Positions 9,445 through 17,690 of a stretch of DNA of 64,000 nucleotides are shown piece by piece. The notes beneath the pieces were generated by a model. It ran no database searches. It was given only the letters and a program-made list of their open reading frames with translations, and was not told the DNA's origin. The stretch spans positions 3,594,501 through 3,658,500 of the forward strand of contig NZ_LT629762.1 in the NCBI RefSeq assembly GCF_900105155.1, given 5' to 3'. The position numbers and the translations under genes were made by a program. Numbering within the stretch: position 1 is the stretch's first letter; each line of letters starts with the position of its first letter. This DNA comes from Pseudomonas prosekii (GTDB lineage Bacteria > Pseudomonadota > Gammaproteobacteria > Pseudomonadales > Pseudomonadaceae).

Positions 9445-10574
9445 CCACCTCCCCAGAGCAAGCCGTCCTCGACGCCCATTACATGGCCCGCGCGCTGGAA
9501 CTGGCGCGCAAAGGTCACTACACGACGCACCCGAATCCGCGCGTTGGTTGTGTGATCGTGCGGGACGGGCAGATTGTCGGCGAAGGCTGGCACGTACGCA
9601 CCGGCGAACCGCATGCCGAGGTCCACGCCTTGCGCGCCGCCGGTGACAAGGCTCGCGGCGCTACCGCTTACGTGACCCTCGAACCGTGCAGCCACCATGG
9701 CCGCACGCCGCCGTGCGCCGATGCGCTGGTGAACGCAGGCCTCGCGCGGGTAGTCGCGGCGATGCAGGACCCGAACCCGTCGGTCGCCGGTCGCGGCATG
9801 CAGCGCTTGGCGCAAGCCGGGATTGCCATTGCAAGCGGCGTGCTCGAAGGCGAGGCGCGCAAGCTTAATGAAGGTTTCCTCAAGCGCATGGAACACGGCT
9901 TGCCGTTCGTGCGGGTGAAGTTGGCCATGAGCCTCGACGGGCGCACGGCGATGGAAAGCGGCGAAAGCCAATGGATCACCGGCCCGGCCGCGCGTTCGGC
10001 GGTGCAACGCCTGCGCGCCCAGGCCAGCGTGGTGCTGACCGGCGCCGACACCGTGCTGGCGGACAACGCACGGCTGACCGTACGCGCCGAAGAATTAGGC
10101 CTCGACGCCGAGCAGACTGCGCTGGCCATGAGCCGACCGCCGCTGCGCGTGTTGATCGACGGCCGCCTGCGCGTGCCGCTGGATGCGCCGTTTTTCAAGG
10201 CTGGCCCGGCGTTGGTCGCGACCTGCATGGCGATTGAAGAACAATACGCCAACGGCCCGGAATGCCTCATTGTCGCGGGCGACGATGGTTTGGTGGACCT
10301 GCGCAAGTTGCTGGTCGAACTGGCGAATCGCGGGGTCAACGAAGTGTTGGTCGAGGCCGGTCCGCGTCTGGCCGGGGCATTTGCCCAACAGGGGCTGGTC
10401 GACGAGTTCACGATCTTCATTGCCGGCAAGTTTCTCGGCTCCTCCGCCCGGCCATTGCTCGACTGGCCACTGGCGCTGATGAAAGACGCGCCCGAGCTGA
10501 AAATCACCGAAATCCGCGCGGTTGGCGATGACTGGCGAGTCACTGCCATTCCTTCTCCAGCGGCGAGCGTATAA
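9441..10574 (+). CDS. ribD: Bifunctional riboflavin deaminase/reductase RibD
   Basis: A 377-residue enzyme for the second and third steps of riboflavin synthesis. The N-terminal deaminase domain has the zinc site HAE at residues 58-60 and [11 protein letters not shown] with C83 and C92. The C-terminal reductase domain starts at about residue 150 with [16 protein letters not shown] and includes a NADPH-binding [11 protein letters not shown] segment. The start codon sits inside the nrdR stop. The riboflavin genes here are in the order ribD-ribE-ribB-ribH with nusB and thiL after them, and a separate ribA follows further down. Confidence 0.97.
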   Translation: MTTSPEQAVLDAHYMARALELARKGHYTTHPNPRVGCVIVRDGQIVGEGWHVRTGEPHAEVHALRAAGDKARGATAYVTLEPCSHHGRTPPCADALVNAGLARVVAAMQDPNPSVAGRGMQRLAQAGIAIASGVLEGEARKLNEGFLKRMEHGLPFVRVKLAMSLDGRTAMESGESQWITGPAARSAVQRLRAQASVVLTGADTVLADNARLTVRAEELGLDAEQTALAMSRPPLRVLIDGRLRVPLDAPFFKAGPALVATCMAIEEQYANGPECLIVAGDDGLVDLRKLLVELANRGVNEVLVEAGPRLAGAFAQQGLVDEFTIFIAGKFLGSSARPLLDWPLALMKDAPELKITEIRAVGDDWRVTAIPSPAASV

Positions 10575-10620
10575 TTCCCGGCCGCAGCCCAGCGACGGCC
10601 CTGTTCTCGAGGAGGACTCC

Positions 10621-11286
10621 ATGTTTACCGGCATCATCGAATCCATCGGCAGTATTCGTGCATTGACCCCAAAGGGCGGCGATGTGCGGGTTCACGTAGA
10701 AACCGGCAAGCTCGACTTGAGCGACGTCAAACTCGGCGACAGCATCGCGGTCAACGGCGTCTGCCTGACCGCGGTGGAACTGCCAGGCAACGGCTTTGCC
10801 GCCGACGTCAGCCGCGAAACCCTCGACTGCACCGCGATGAATGACCTGAAAAGCGGCAGCCCGGTCAACCTCGAAAAAGCCCTGACCCCGACCACTCGCC
10901 TTGGCGGGCACTTGGTCAGCGGTCACGTCGATGGCGTCGGCGAAGTCGTCAGCCGCACCGAGAATGCGCGTGCCGTGGAGTTCCGCATTCGCGCGCCGAA
11001 AGACCTCGCCAAATACATCGCCCATAAAGGCTCGATCACCGTCGACGGCACCAGCCTGACCGTGAACGCCGTTGATGGCGCCGAATTCCTGCTGACGATC
11101 ATTCCGCACACCTTGAGCGAAACCATCATGGCGTCTTACCAGCCAGGTCGCCGGGTGAATCTTGAAGTGGACTTGCTGGCGCGTTATCTGGAGCGCCTGT
11201 TGTTGGGCGACAAGGCTGCCGAGTCGACGTCCGGTGGCACCATTACCGAAAGCTTTCTGGCCGCCAACGGCTACCTCAAATCCTGA
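10621..11286 (+). CDS. ribE: Riboflavin synthase alpha subunit
   Basis: A 221-residue riboflavin synthase (also called RibC in some naming schemes), which dismutates two lumazine molecules to riboflavin. It begins with the diagnostic MFTGIIE and consists of two similar beta-barrel repeats, each with a VNGVCLTA or VDGTSLTV signature (SIAVNGVCLTA near residue 45, GSITVDGTSLTVN near 145). The ATG at 10621 has a strong ribosome-binding site, GAGGAGGAC. It is separated from ribD by 46 bases with no visible FMN riboswitch. Confidence 0.96.
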   Translation: MFTGIIESIGSIRALTPKGGDVRVHVETGKLDLSDVKLGDSIAVNGVCLTAVELPGNGFAADVSRETLDCTAMNDLKSGSPVNLEKALTPTTRLGGHLVSGHVDGVGEVVSRTENARAVEFRIRAPKDLAKYIAHKGSITVDGTSLTVNAVDGAEFLLTIIPHTLSETIMASYQPGRRVNLEVDLLARYLERLLLGDKAAESTSGGTITESFLAANGYLKS

Positions 11287-11316
11287 AGCTTTTAATTGCG
11301 AAAAAGGGGGTGCCTT

Positions 11317-12408
11317 GTGGCGCTCAATAGCATCGAAGAACTGGTCGAAGACATCCGCCAAGGCAAGATGGTCATCCTCATGGATGACGAAGACCGCGAG
11401 AACGAAGGCGACCTGATCATGGCCGCCGAGTGCTGCCAGCCTGAACACATCAACTTCATGGCCAAGCACGCCCGTGGCCTGATTTGCATGCCGATGAGCC
11501 GCGAACGCTGCGAACTGTTGAAGCTGCCGCTGATGGCGCCGCGCAACGGTTCCGGGTTCGGCACCAAGTTCACCGTTTCGATCGAAGCCAGCACCGGCGT
11601 GACCACCGGCATCTCCGCCGCCGACCGCGCGCGCACCGTGCAGGCTGCTGCCGCCAAGGACGCCAAGGCTGAGGACATCGTCAGCCCCGGCCACATCTTC
11701 CCGCTGATGGCACAACCGGGCGGCACCCTCGCTCGCGCCGGCCACACCGAAGCTGCTTGCGACTTGGCGCGCATGGCCGGTTTCGAGCCGAGCGGGGTGA
11801 TCTGCGAAGTGATGAACGACGACGGCACCATGTCGCGTCGCGCCGAACTGGAAACCTTCGCCGCCGAACACAACATCAAGATCGGCACCATCGCCGACCT
11901 GATCCACTACCGGATGATCCACGAACGTACCGTTCAGCGGATTGCCGAGCAGCCGCTGGACAGCGAACTGGGCCAATTCAACCTGGTGACCTATCGTGAT
12001 TCGGTGGAAGGCGACGTGCACATGGCGCTGACCCTGGGCACCGTGTGCGCCGACGAACCGACGCTGGTGCGCGTGCACAACATGGACCCGCTGCGCGACT
12101 TGCTGATGGTCAAGCAGCCCGGCCGCTGGAGCCTGCGCGCCGCCATGACCGCGGTCGCCGACGCCGGCAGCGGCGTGGTGCTGTTGCTCGGTCACCCGCT
12201 CGATGGCGACGTTTTGCTGGCGCATATCCGCGAAACCGCCGAGCAGGCGCCGCCGAAAAAACCGACCACCTACAGCATCGTCGGTGCCGGTTCGCAGATC
12301 CTGCGCGACCTCGGTGTGCGCAAAATGCGCCTGATGAGTGCGCCAATGAAATTTAATGCGATATCCGGTTTCGATCTGGAAGTTGTAGAATACGTGCCCT
12401 CCGAATAA
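11317..12408 (+). CDS. ribB: DHBP synthase with degenerate GTP cyclohydrolase-like domain
   Basis: A 363-residue protein. The N-terminal 3,4-dihydroxy-2-butanone-4-phosphate synthase domain is complete: DDEDRENEGDLIMAA, GLICMPMS and HIFPLMAQPGG with HTEAACDLARMAG. The C-terminal GTP cyclohydrolase II-like domain (from about residue 205) lacks the zinc-binding cysteines (no C-x10-C-x-C) and is most likely inactive, as in many gammaproteobacteria. The active cyclohydrolase is supplied by ribA at 15690. Translation starts at a GTG; the frame further upstream is not conserved-like. It lies 30 bases after ribE. Confidence 0.94.
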   Translation: MALNSIEELVEDIRQGKMVILMDDEDRENEGDLIMAAECCQPEHINFMAKHARGLICMPMSRERCELLKLPLMAPRNGSGFGTKFTVSIEASTGVTTGISAADRARTVQAAAAKDAKAEDIVSPGHIFPLMAQPGGTLARAGHTEAACDLARMAGFEPSGVICEVMNDDGTMSRRAELETFAAEHNIKIGTIADLIHYRMIHERTVQRIAEQPLDSELGQFNLVTYRDSVEGDVHMALTLGTVCADEPTLVRVHNMDPLRDLLMVKQPGRWSLRAAMTAVADAGSGVVLLLGHPLDGDVLLAHIRETAEQAPPKKPTTYSIVGAGSQILRDLGVRKMRLMSAPMKFNAISGFDLEVVEYVPSE

Positions 12409-12454
12409 TGACCGGTTGTTTCCAGTCCTTGATTCGCGGTTAACACATCACTGA

Positions 12455-12477
12455 GGGATGCGTAGAAAACGCGTCCC
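12455..12477 (+). promoter_or_regulatory. Hairpin in the ribB-ribH spacer
   Basis: GGGATGCGT, loop AGAAA, ACGCGTCCC: a 9-bp stem (one T-G pair) 23 bases before ribH. No T-run follows directly, so it is more likely an RNA processing or stability element than a strong terminator. No FMN riboswitch sequence was seen around it. Confidence 0.45.
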
Positions 12478-12499
12478 GGCTCTTTAAGAGATCTAACGA

Positions 12500-12976
12500 A
12501 TGACCCTGAAGACCATCGAAGGTACCTTCATCGCCCCTAAAGGCCGCTACGCTTTGGTAGTGGGCCGTTTCAACAGCTTCGTTGTTGAAAGTCTGGTCAG
12601 CGGTGCAGTTGATGCCCTGGTTCGCCACGGCGTGAGCGAAAGCGACATCACCATCATCCGCGCGCCTGGCGCCTTCGAAATCCCGCTGGTTGCGCAAAAA
12701 GTAGCCCAGAAAGGCGAATACGCGGCAATCATCGCCCTGGGCGCGGTCATTCGTGGCGGTACTCCGCACTTCGAATACGTGGCCGGCGAATGCACCAAGG
12801 GCCTGGCCCAGGTGTCCATGGAGTTCGGCGTTCCAGTCGCTTTCGGCGTGCTGACCGTTGATTCCATCGAGCAAGCCATCGAACGTTCCGGCACCAAGGC
12901 CGGTAACAAAGGTGCCGAAGCTGCCCTGTCCGCTCTGGAAATGGTCAGCCTGCTGGCACAGTTGGAGGCCAAGTGA
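12500..12976 (+). CDS. ribH: 6,7-dimethyl-8-ribityllumazine synthase
   Basis: A 158-residue lumazine synthase that joins the ribityl pyrimidine to DHBP, the penultimate riboflavin step. Family landmarks are [17 protein letters not shown] near the N-terminus, [10 protein letters not shown], the substrate loop [14 protein letters not shown] and the C-terminal [17 protein letters not shown]. Length is normal. Its last bases overlap the GTG start of nusB by 4 (GTGA), so ribH and nusB are translationally coupled. This pairing is standard in proteobacteria. Confidence 0.97.
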   Translation: MTLKTIEGTFIAPKGRYALVVGRFNSFVVESLVSGAVDALVRHGVSESDITIIRAPGAFEIPLVAQKVAQKGEYAAIIALGAVIRGGTPHFEYVAGECTKGLAQVSMEFGVPVAFGVLTVDSIEQAIERSGTKAGNKGAEAALSALEMVSLLAQLEAK

Positions 12977-13473
12977 TTAGCGACGACAGCGATCAGTTCA
13001 ACCCGCGCGATCCGAAGCCTGCGGATGCCGGCAAGCCATCGAAAAGCGTCAAGCGTCGCGAAGCCCGTCAGCTCGCGACTCAGGCGCTGTACCAATGGCA
13101 CATGGCCAAGCAATCGCTGAACGAGATCGAAGCGCAGTTCCGGGTCGATAACGATTTCAGCGATGTCGACAGCGCCTACTTCCGCGAAATCCTTCACGGG
13201 GTCCCGGCAGGCGTTGACAAGATCGATGCTGCGCTGGCGCCATGCCTGGACATCACCATCGAAGAGCTGGACCCGGTTGAACTGGCCGTCCTGCGTCTGT
13301 CGACCTGGGAACTGCTGGAGCGCGTCGACGTGCCGTACCGCGTTGTGATCAACGAAGGTATCGAGCTGGCGAAAGTCTTCGGTTCCACCGATGGCCACAA
13401 GTTCGTCAACGGTGTCCTCGACAAGCTCGCCCCGCGTCTGCGTGAAGCTGAAGTGAAGGCGTTCAAGCGCTAA
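12973..13473 (+). CDS. nusB: Transcription antitermination factor NusB
   Basis: A 166-residue all-helical RNA-binding protein that, with NusE (S10), binds boxA of rRNA operons. It has a short polar N-terminal extension, then [18 protein letters not shown], the hydrophobic core [12 protein letters not shown] and the conserved [28 protein letters not shown]. It starts with GTG at 12973 overlapping the ribH stop. It is followed after 18 bases by thiL. Confidence 0.97.
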   Translation: MISDDSDQFNPRDPKPADAGKPSKSVKRREARQLATQALYQWHMAKQSLNEIEAQFRVDNDFSDVDSAYFREILHGVPAGVDKIDAALAPCLDITIEELDPVELAVLRLSTWELLERVDVPYRVVINEGIELAKVFGSTDGHKFVNGVLDKLAPRLREAEVKAFKR

Positions 13474-13491
13474 CCAGCGCTTGAAACTGCG

Positions 13492-14457
13492 ATGGGCGAG
13501 TTTGAGCTGATCCGCCATTTCTTCGCCGCCGCGCCTTGTGCGCAGGGCGGCGAGGGCGTTGCACTGGGGATCGGCGACGATTGCGCCTTGCTCGCTGTTC
13601 CTCTCGGGGAACAGCTGGCCATTTCCACCGACACGCTGGTTGCCGGCGTGCATTTCGCAGATCCCTGCGACCCGTTTTTGCTCGGTCAGCGCTCGCTGGC
13701 TGTAGCGGTCAGCGACCTGGCCGCCATGGGCGCCACCCCCGTTGCCTTTACCCTTGCCCTGACCTTGCCGACGGTGACCGCCGAGTGGCTGGACGCTTTC
13801 GCCCGTGGCTTGAACGTCATGGCGCAGAGCTGTGGCGTGGCGTTGGTCGGCGGCGACACCACCCGTGGCCCATTGAGCCTGACCCTGACCGTATTCGGCC
13901 GCGTGCCCGCCGCGCTGGCGCTGACCCGCAGCGGCGCGCAGCCCGGCGATTTGCTGTGTGTCGGCGGCGAGTTGGGCAATGCCGCTGGCGCCTTGCCGCT
14001 GGTGCTTGGCCAGCGCAGCGCCGCCGATGCGATCGCCGATCCATTGCTGCGCCATTACTGGTCGCCCCAACCGCAACTGGCCCTCGGTCAGGCATTGCGC
14101 GGCAAAGCCACGTCGGCGCTGGATATCTCTGATGGGCTGCTCGCCGATTGCGGGCACATCGCGCTGGCGTCGAAGGTTGGCCTGCGGATCGAGCTGAACC
14201 GCTTGCCGCTGTCCGAGGCGCTGGTGGCGTTTCTCGGGCAAACCGGCGCGCAGGACGCGGCCCTCAGCGGTGGCGATGATTACGTTCTAGCGTTTACTTT
14301 GCCACCCGTCGAATTGGCGCAACTGCTGGCCGATGGCTGGCCGGTCCATGTGGTCGGCCACGTTGTAAGCGGGCAGGGCGTGGTGTTGCTGGACGCCGAT
14401 GGACAGGACATCACGCCGCAAACCCGGGGCTATCAACATTTCCGCGAAACCCGGTGA
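13492..14457 (+). CDS. thiL: Thiamine-monophosphate kinase
   Basis: A 321-residue kinase that makes thiamine diphosphate from thiamine monophosphate. It starts MGEFELIRHFF and carries GIGDDCALL (metal and nucleotide binding), STDTLVAGVHF, SDLAAMGATP and SGGDDYVL. The gene sits directly after nusB as usual. Its stop codon overlaps the GTG of the pgpA remnant that follows (GTGA), which shows that the normal thiL-pgpA coupling existed before pgpA was damaged. Confidence 0.96.
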   Translation: MGEFELIRHFFAAAPCAQGGEGVALGIGDDCALLAVPLGEQLAISTDTLVAGVHFADPCDPFLLGQRSLAVAVSDLAAMGATPVAFTLALTLPTVTAEWLDAFARGLNVMAQSCGVALVGGDTTRGPLSLTLTVFGRVPAALALTRSGAQPGDLLCVGGELGNAAGALPLVLGQRSAADAIADPLLRHYWSPQPQLALGQALRGKATSALDISDGLLADCGHIALASKVGLRIELNRLPLSEALVAFLGQTGAQDAALSGGDDYVLAFTLPPVELAQLLADGWPVHVVGHVVSGQGVVLLDADGQDITPQTRGYQHFRETR

Positions 14458-14660
14458 GCGCTCCGCGCCAACACACTTCGGCAGATGCTGGCGCCGCTGC
14501 GGTTTGGCGTAAATCCTGGCAATTCATCACGTTCGGCTGCGGTTCCGCTGCCTTGCCCAAGGCTGGCGGCAACTGGGGTCGGTTAGTTGCGCTACCCTTT
14601 CTGCGGTGTTGCAGAGATTGCCGGCCGGGGATGCAGGAGCTTCTGCGAATTTTCGCCTGA
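14454..14660 (+). pseudogene. pgpA: Truncated phosphatidylglycerophosphatase A (pgpA) remnant
   Basis: The open frame encodes 68 residues. Positions 17-49 match the start of PgpA: VWRKSWQFITFGCGSA and LPKAGGNWGRLVALPF correspond to the family's VWRNPWHFLAFGFGSG and LPKAPGTWGSLVALPF. After LVALPF the similarity stops; a +2 frame then reads AVLQRLPAG, resembling the next PgpA residues, so a frameshift and a large deletion are likely. The catalytic VHDH..WDE and VHGG..DD motifs are absent. The start overlaps the thiL stop exactly where intact pgpA normally begins. Confidence 0.75.
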
Positions 14661-14679
14661 GTGAAACAGGGGACTGGGG

Positions 14680-15438
14680 ATGGCTCGACGCTGGTTGATG
14701 CGCTGCTTGATGCGCTGGTTATTGCTCAGTTTCGCGCTGTGCTGCTCGCTCGCTCAAGCGGGGGATGCCGCGCCAATGCCGTCGGTGATTCATCTGGCCA
14801 GCGAAGACTGGGAAGAATACACCGCTGCTGACGGCCACGGTCTCGGTTGGGACGTACTGCGCGCCGTGTTCGAGCCGGCCGGGGTCAAACTGGATATTCG
14901 CACCGAGCCCTACACCCGCGCCCTTGGCCTGGCCCAGCGTGGCGAAGTGGACGCGTGTGTCGGCGCTTATCGCGATGAAACCAGCGACCTGCTGTACCCG
15001 CATTGGAGCTTCGACACCGATCACATCTACGCCCTGGGCCTGGCGAGCAACCCGCCACCGACCCTGGACACTCTCGGCAGCTATCGGCTGGCTTGGGTGC
15101 GGGGCTACAAATATCAGGATTACCTGCCCAACGTGAAACGCTTCAATGAAGTGGTGCGGCGCACTGGAATCCTCTCGATGCTGACCCACAACCGCGCCGA
15201 CTATTACATTGATGCCCTGACCGAAATCGATTACTTGCTCGCCCGCGCCAGAGATCCTGCGCAATTTCGCCGCACGCACATCGCTGAATTGCCGCTGTAC
15301 CTGTGCTTCGCCGACAACCCCAAGGCCCGCACGTTGATGGCGTTGTTCGACCAGCGCATGGCCCTGCTGGTGAAAAGCGGCGAGCTGAAGCCGATCTTCG
15401 CCAAGTGGAAACAGCCGTACCCGTTTGACCCGGATTGA
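14680..15438 (+). CDS. Periplasmic substrate-binding protein (PBPb type)
   Basis: A 252-residue exported protein with a signal peptide (two Arg-rich starts, then LLLSFALCCSLAQA). The mature part looks like the bacterial extracellular solute-binding family 3 fold: WDVLRAVFEPAGVKLDIRT, YTRALGLAQRGEVDACVGAY, and a C-terminal MALFDQRMALLVKSGELKPIFAKW. No ABC permease or ATPase is adjacent, so it may be an orphan sensor or binding protein. The start at 14680 has GGGGACTGGGG upstream. It lies between the broken pgpA and ribA, away from its family's usual partners. The ligand is unknown. Confidence 0.82.
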   Translation: MARRWLMRCLMRWLLLSFALCCSLAQAGDAAPMPSVIHLASEDWEEYTAADGHGLGWDVLRAVFEPAGVKLDIRTEPYTRALGLAQRGEVDACVGAYRDETSDLLYPHWSFDTDHIYALGLASNPPPTLDTLGSYRLAWVRGYKYQDYLPNVKRFNEVVRRTGILSMLTHNRADYYIDALTEIDYLLARARDPAQFRRTHIAELPLYLCFADNPKARTLMALFDQRMALLVKSGELKPIFAKWKQPYPFDPD

Positions 15439-15464
15439 CGCCGATCACCCTGCCGACACCAAAT

Positions 15465-15558
15465 CTTGTAGGAGTGAGCCTGCTCGCGATGGCGGTGGGT
15501 CAGTCACACTTATGTCGAATGTGCCAACGCTATCGCGAGCAGGCTCACTCCTACAGGG
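15465..15558. repeat. REPIN, TGTAGGAGTGAGCCTGC class
   Basis: TTGTAGGAGTGAGCCTGCTC on the left and GAGCAGGCTCACTCCTACAG on the right, with about 50 bases between, in the spacer before ribA. Confidence 0.85.
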
Positions 15559-15689
15559 ACTATGAGTTGTCTGGTTGATCAAACTTTTTGATTGTTATGC
15601 CCCATAATTCAGCCTAAGCGTCCGTTGGAACCTGCTGTTACAATGCCGCCTCTGCGAATCTCCAGTACTTATTGATCAGGAGCACAACG

Positions 15690-16307
15690 GTGCCTGTCGT
15701 TTTTGTCGCCGCTTCGAAGCTGCCAACGCCTTTTGCGCAATTCACCATGCACGGCTTTCTCGATGAAGAGAACGGGCGCGAGCACGTCGTGCTGAGCCTG
15801 GGTGAGTTCGCCGACGGTGCCCCGGTACTCGGTCGGTTGCACTCCGAATGCCTGACCGGCGATGCCTTGTTCAGCCAGCGTTGCGACTGCGGCTCGCAAC
15901 TTGAAGCGGCGCTGCAAGCCATCGCCCGAGAAGGTCGTGGCGTGTTGCTGTACTTGCGTCAGGAAGGTCGCGGCATTGGCCTGCTGAACAAGATCCGCGC
16001 GTATGAATTGCAGGATGGCGGCGCCGACACCGTTGAAGCCAACGAGCGTCTGGGCTTCGCCGCCGATCAGCGCGATTACGCCATGTGCCTGCCGATGCTT
16101 GAGCATCTGGGCGTGAAATCCCTGCGATTGATGACCAACAACCCGCGCAAGGTCAAAGCCATGACCGACATGGGCATCGTCGTCGCCGAGCGCGTGCCGC
16201 TGCACACCGGGCATAACCCGCATAACAAACTGTATCTGGCGACCAAGGCCAAAAAGCTCGACCACATGATGGGCAACGAGCATCAGGGCGAGGTAGACCG
16301 GGCGTGA
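15690..16307 (+). CDS. ribA: GTP cyclohydrolase II
   Basis: A 205-residue enzyme for the first committed step of riboflavin synthesis (GTP to a ribosylamino-pyrimidine plus formate). The zinc-binding cysteines are all present in [19 protein letters not shown] (C54, C65, C67), and the catalytic loop [13 protein letters not shown] follows, with [11 protein letters not shown] near the C-terminus. It starts with GTG at 15690, giving [19 protein letters not shown] lies at the right distance upstream. This gene supplies the activity missing from the C-terminal half of RibB. Confidence 0.96.
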   Translation: MPVVFVAASKLPTPFAQFTMHGFLDEENGREHVVLSLGEFADGAPVLGRLHSECLTGDALFSQRCDCGSQLEAALQAIAREGRGVLLYLRQEGRGIGLLNKIRAYELQDGGADTVEANERLGFAADQRDYAMCLPMLEHLGVKSLRLMTNNPRKVKAMTDMGIVVAERVPLHTGHNPHNKLYLATKAKKLDHMMGNEHQGEVDRA

Positions 16308-16723
16308 CGCGCGGTCAGGTGCGGCGGCGACTGTCCTTTAACTGGTGGCAATACCTGGCGCTGGCGTTGGTGCCGTTGTTCGTGATCAACGGCGTGTTTG
16401 GCCAGACCGAGGCGATTCTGCCGGTGCTGGCGATGCCGTTGTTCATTGCTGGCGTGGCCTCGATGTTTGTCAGCCTGAAGTTTTTCGGCGGCTACAAACA
16501 CGCGCTGATCGCCACGCAAAAAGCCCTCGACACACCTGAAGAGCCGGCCGCCTGGATCGCCCTCGCGGCCAAGCGTCGTACCGCGTTTCTGGCCGCCAGC
16601 CTGCCGGCGTGGATTGGTGCATTGGCAGTGTTCGTCGGCCTCGAAGCGGTGCCGCTGATGTTGCTGGCGCTGTCCACCGCCGTGCTGTTTTACCTCTACC
16701 GTATCCCGCGTCAACTCGGCTGA
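16304..16723 (+). CDS. Small integral membrane protein
   Basis: A 139-residue protein with four predicted membrane segments: [53 protein letters not shown] and [16 protein letters not shown]. The N-terminus is Arg-rich ([14 protein letters not shown]), which suggests a cytoplasmic N-terminus. The family is unknown to me; relatives are often vaguely called MFS transporter, but the protein is far too short for that. It starts with GTG overlapping the ribA stop and its stop overlaps the btuF-like start, so ribA, this gene and btuF form one transcript. Confidence 0.75.
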   Translation: MTRGQVRRRLSFNWWQYLALALVPLFVINGVFGQTEAILPVLAMPLFIAGVASMFVSLKFFGGYKHALIATQKALDTPEEPAAWIALAAKRRTAFLAASLPAWIGALAVFVGLEAVPLMLLALSTAVLFYLYRIPRQLG

Positions 16724-17535
16724 TGCTTCGCGTCTGGCTGGCGGTTTTGCTGTTGGCCGTCAGCGGTTCGGTGTTTGCGGTGGAGCGCGTGGTTGCGCGG
16801 GTCGTCAGCCTCGCGCCGTCCCTGACGGAAATCGTCGTCGAGCTGGATTCAGCTGACTTGCTGGTCGGGGTGCTGGATGCCGGCGAGCGTCCTGCCGCGA
16901 TCAAAGACCTGCCGTCGGTTGGCCGCTATGGCCAGTTGGACATGGAGCGGCTGCTCAGCCTCAAACCCGATTTGCTGTTGCTCTGGCCTGGCAGCGTCGG
17001 CCCGGCGCAGCGTGAGCAACTCAAGCGCTTGAACATTCCCACTTACGTCGCCGAACCGCACAACCTCGAACAACTCACCACACAAATTGCTGCGATCGCC
17101 GATCAGCTGGGACGACCTCAGCGGGGCGTGGTGTTGGCGGCGCAGCTGCGGCAGAAACTGCATAACCTGCGCCAGCGCTATCGTCGGGACACGCCGTTGC
17201 AGGTGTTCTATCAAGTCTGGGATCGGCCGCTGTACACCGTCGGTGGCGGGCAAATCATCAGCGACGCATTGCAGGTATGCGGGGCGCGCAATGTGTTTGC
17301 CGACCTGACGTTGCCGGCGCCGCAAATCAGCGTCGAGGCGGTGTTGCAGCGCAACCCCGAAGTGATTCTGGCCAGTGATCAGGCGCAGTTGGATGCGTGG
17401 AAAGCCTGGCCGCAAGTGACGGCAGTGGCTCGCGGACAATTGTTGTTGGTGACCGACAAAGGCCTGGAGCGGCCGAGCGGGCAGATGATCGAAGCGACCG
17501 CGAAGCTCTGCCAGATCATCGCGCCAGAGCGTTAG
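16723..17535 (+). CDS. btuF: Cobalamin-type ABC transporter substrate-binding protein (BtuF-like)
   Basis: A 270-residue periplasmic helical-backbone binding protein. The signal peptide ends SGSVFAVERV, followed by RVVSLAPSLTEIVVELDSADLLVG, the hallmark of BtuF-type proteins, then VGRYGQLDMERLLSLKPDLLLLW and GQIISDALQVCGARNVF. The start is one base into the stop of the preceding gene. No btuC/btuD is next to it, so the rest of the importer must lie elsewhere. The btuB receptor gene converges on it from the other side of a REPIN, which supports a vitamin B12 role, though some relatives bind other ligands. Confidence 0.83.
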   Translation: MLRVWLAVLLLAVSGSVFAVERVVARVVSLAPSLTEIVVELDSADLLVGVLDAGERPAAIKDLPSVGRYGQLDMERLLSLKPDLLLLWPGSVGPAQREQLKRLNIPTYVAEPHNLEQLTTQIAAIADQLGRPQRGVVLAAQLRQKLHNLRQRYRRDTPLQVFYQVWDRPLYTVGGGQIISDALQVCGARNVFADLTLPAPQISVEAVLQRNPEVILASDQAQLDAWKAWPQVTAVARGQLLLVTDKGLERPSGQMIEATAKLCQIIAPER

Positions 17536-17543
17536 AAAACCCT

Positions 17544-17672
17544 GTGGCGAGGGGGCTTGCCCCCGTTCGGTTGCGCAGCGACCGCATTCCAGTCACCGCG
17601 GTCGGCCTGCCAAAACGCGGTGGCTGCATTGGGGCTGCTGCGCAGCCCAACGGGGGCAAGCCCCCTCGCCAC
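17544..17672. repeat. REPIN, GGGGGCTTGCCCCC class
   Basis: GTGGCGAGGGGGCTTGCCCC at the left and GGGGCAAGCCCCCTCGCCAC at the right. It fills the space between the convergent btuF-like and btuB genes. Confidence 0.85.
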
Positions 17673-17690
17673 AATTGATCGCGCCGGACT

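Noticed and set aside
10540..12225. A 561-codon frame antisense to ribE and ribB
   Set aside because: Both genes below are complete and well recognised; the antisense frame is a codon-bias artefact.
12409..12499. FMN riboswitch before ribH or ribB
   Set aside because: No RFN-type conserved blocks; only a simple hairpin is present.
12547..14241. A 564-codon frame antisense to ribH, nusB and thiL
   Set aside because: Same reason: the plus-strand genes are certain and the antisense product is low in conserved features.
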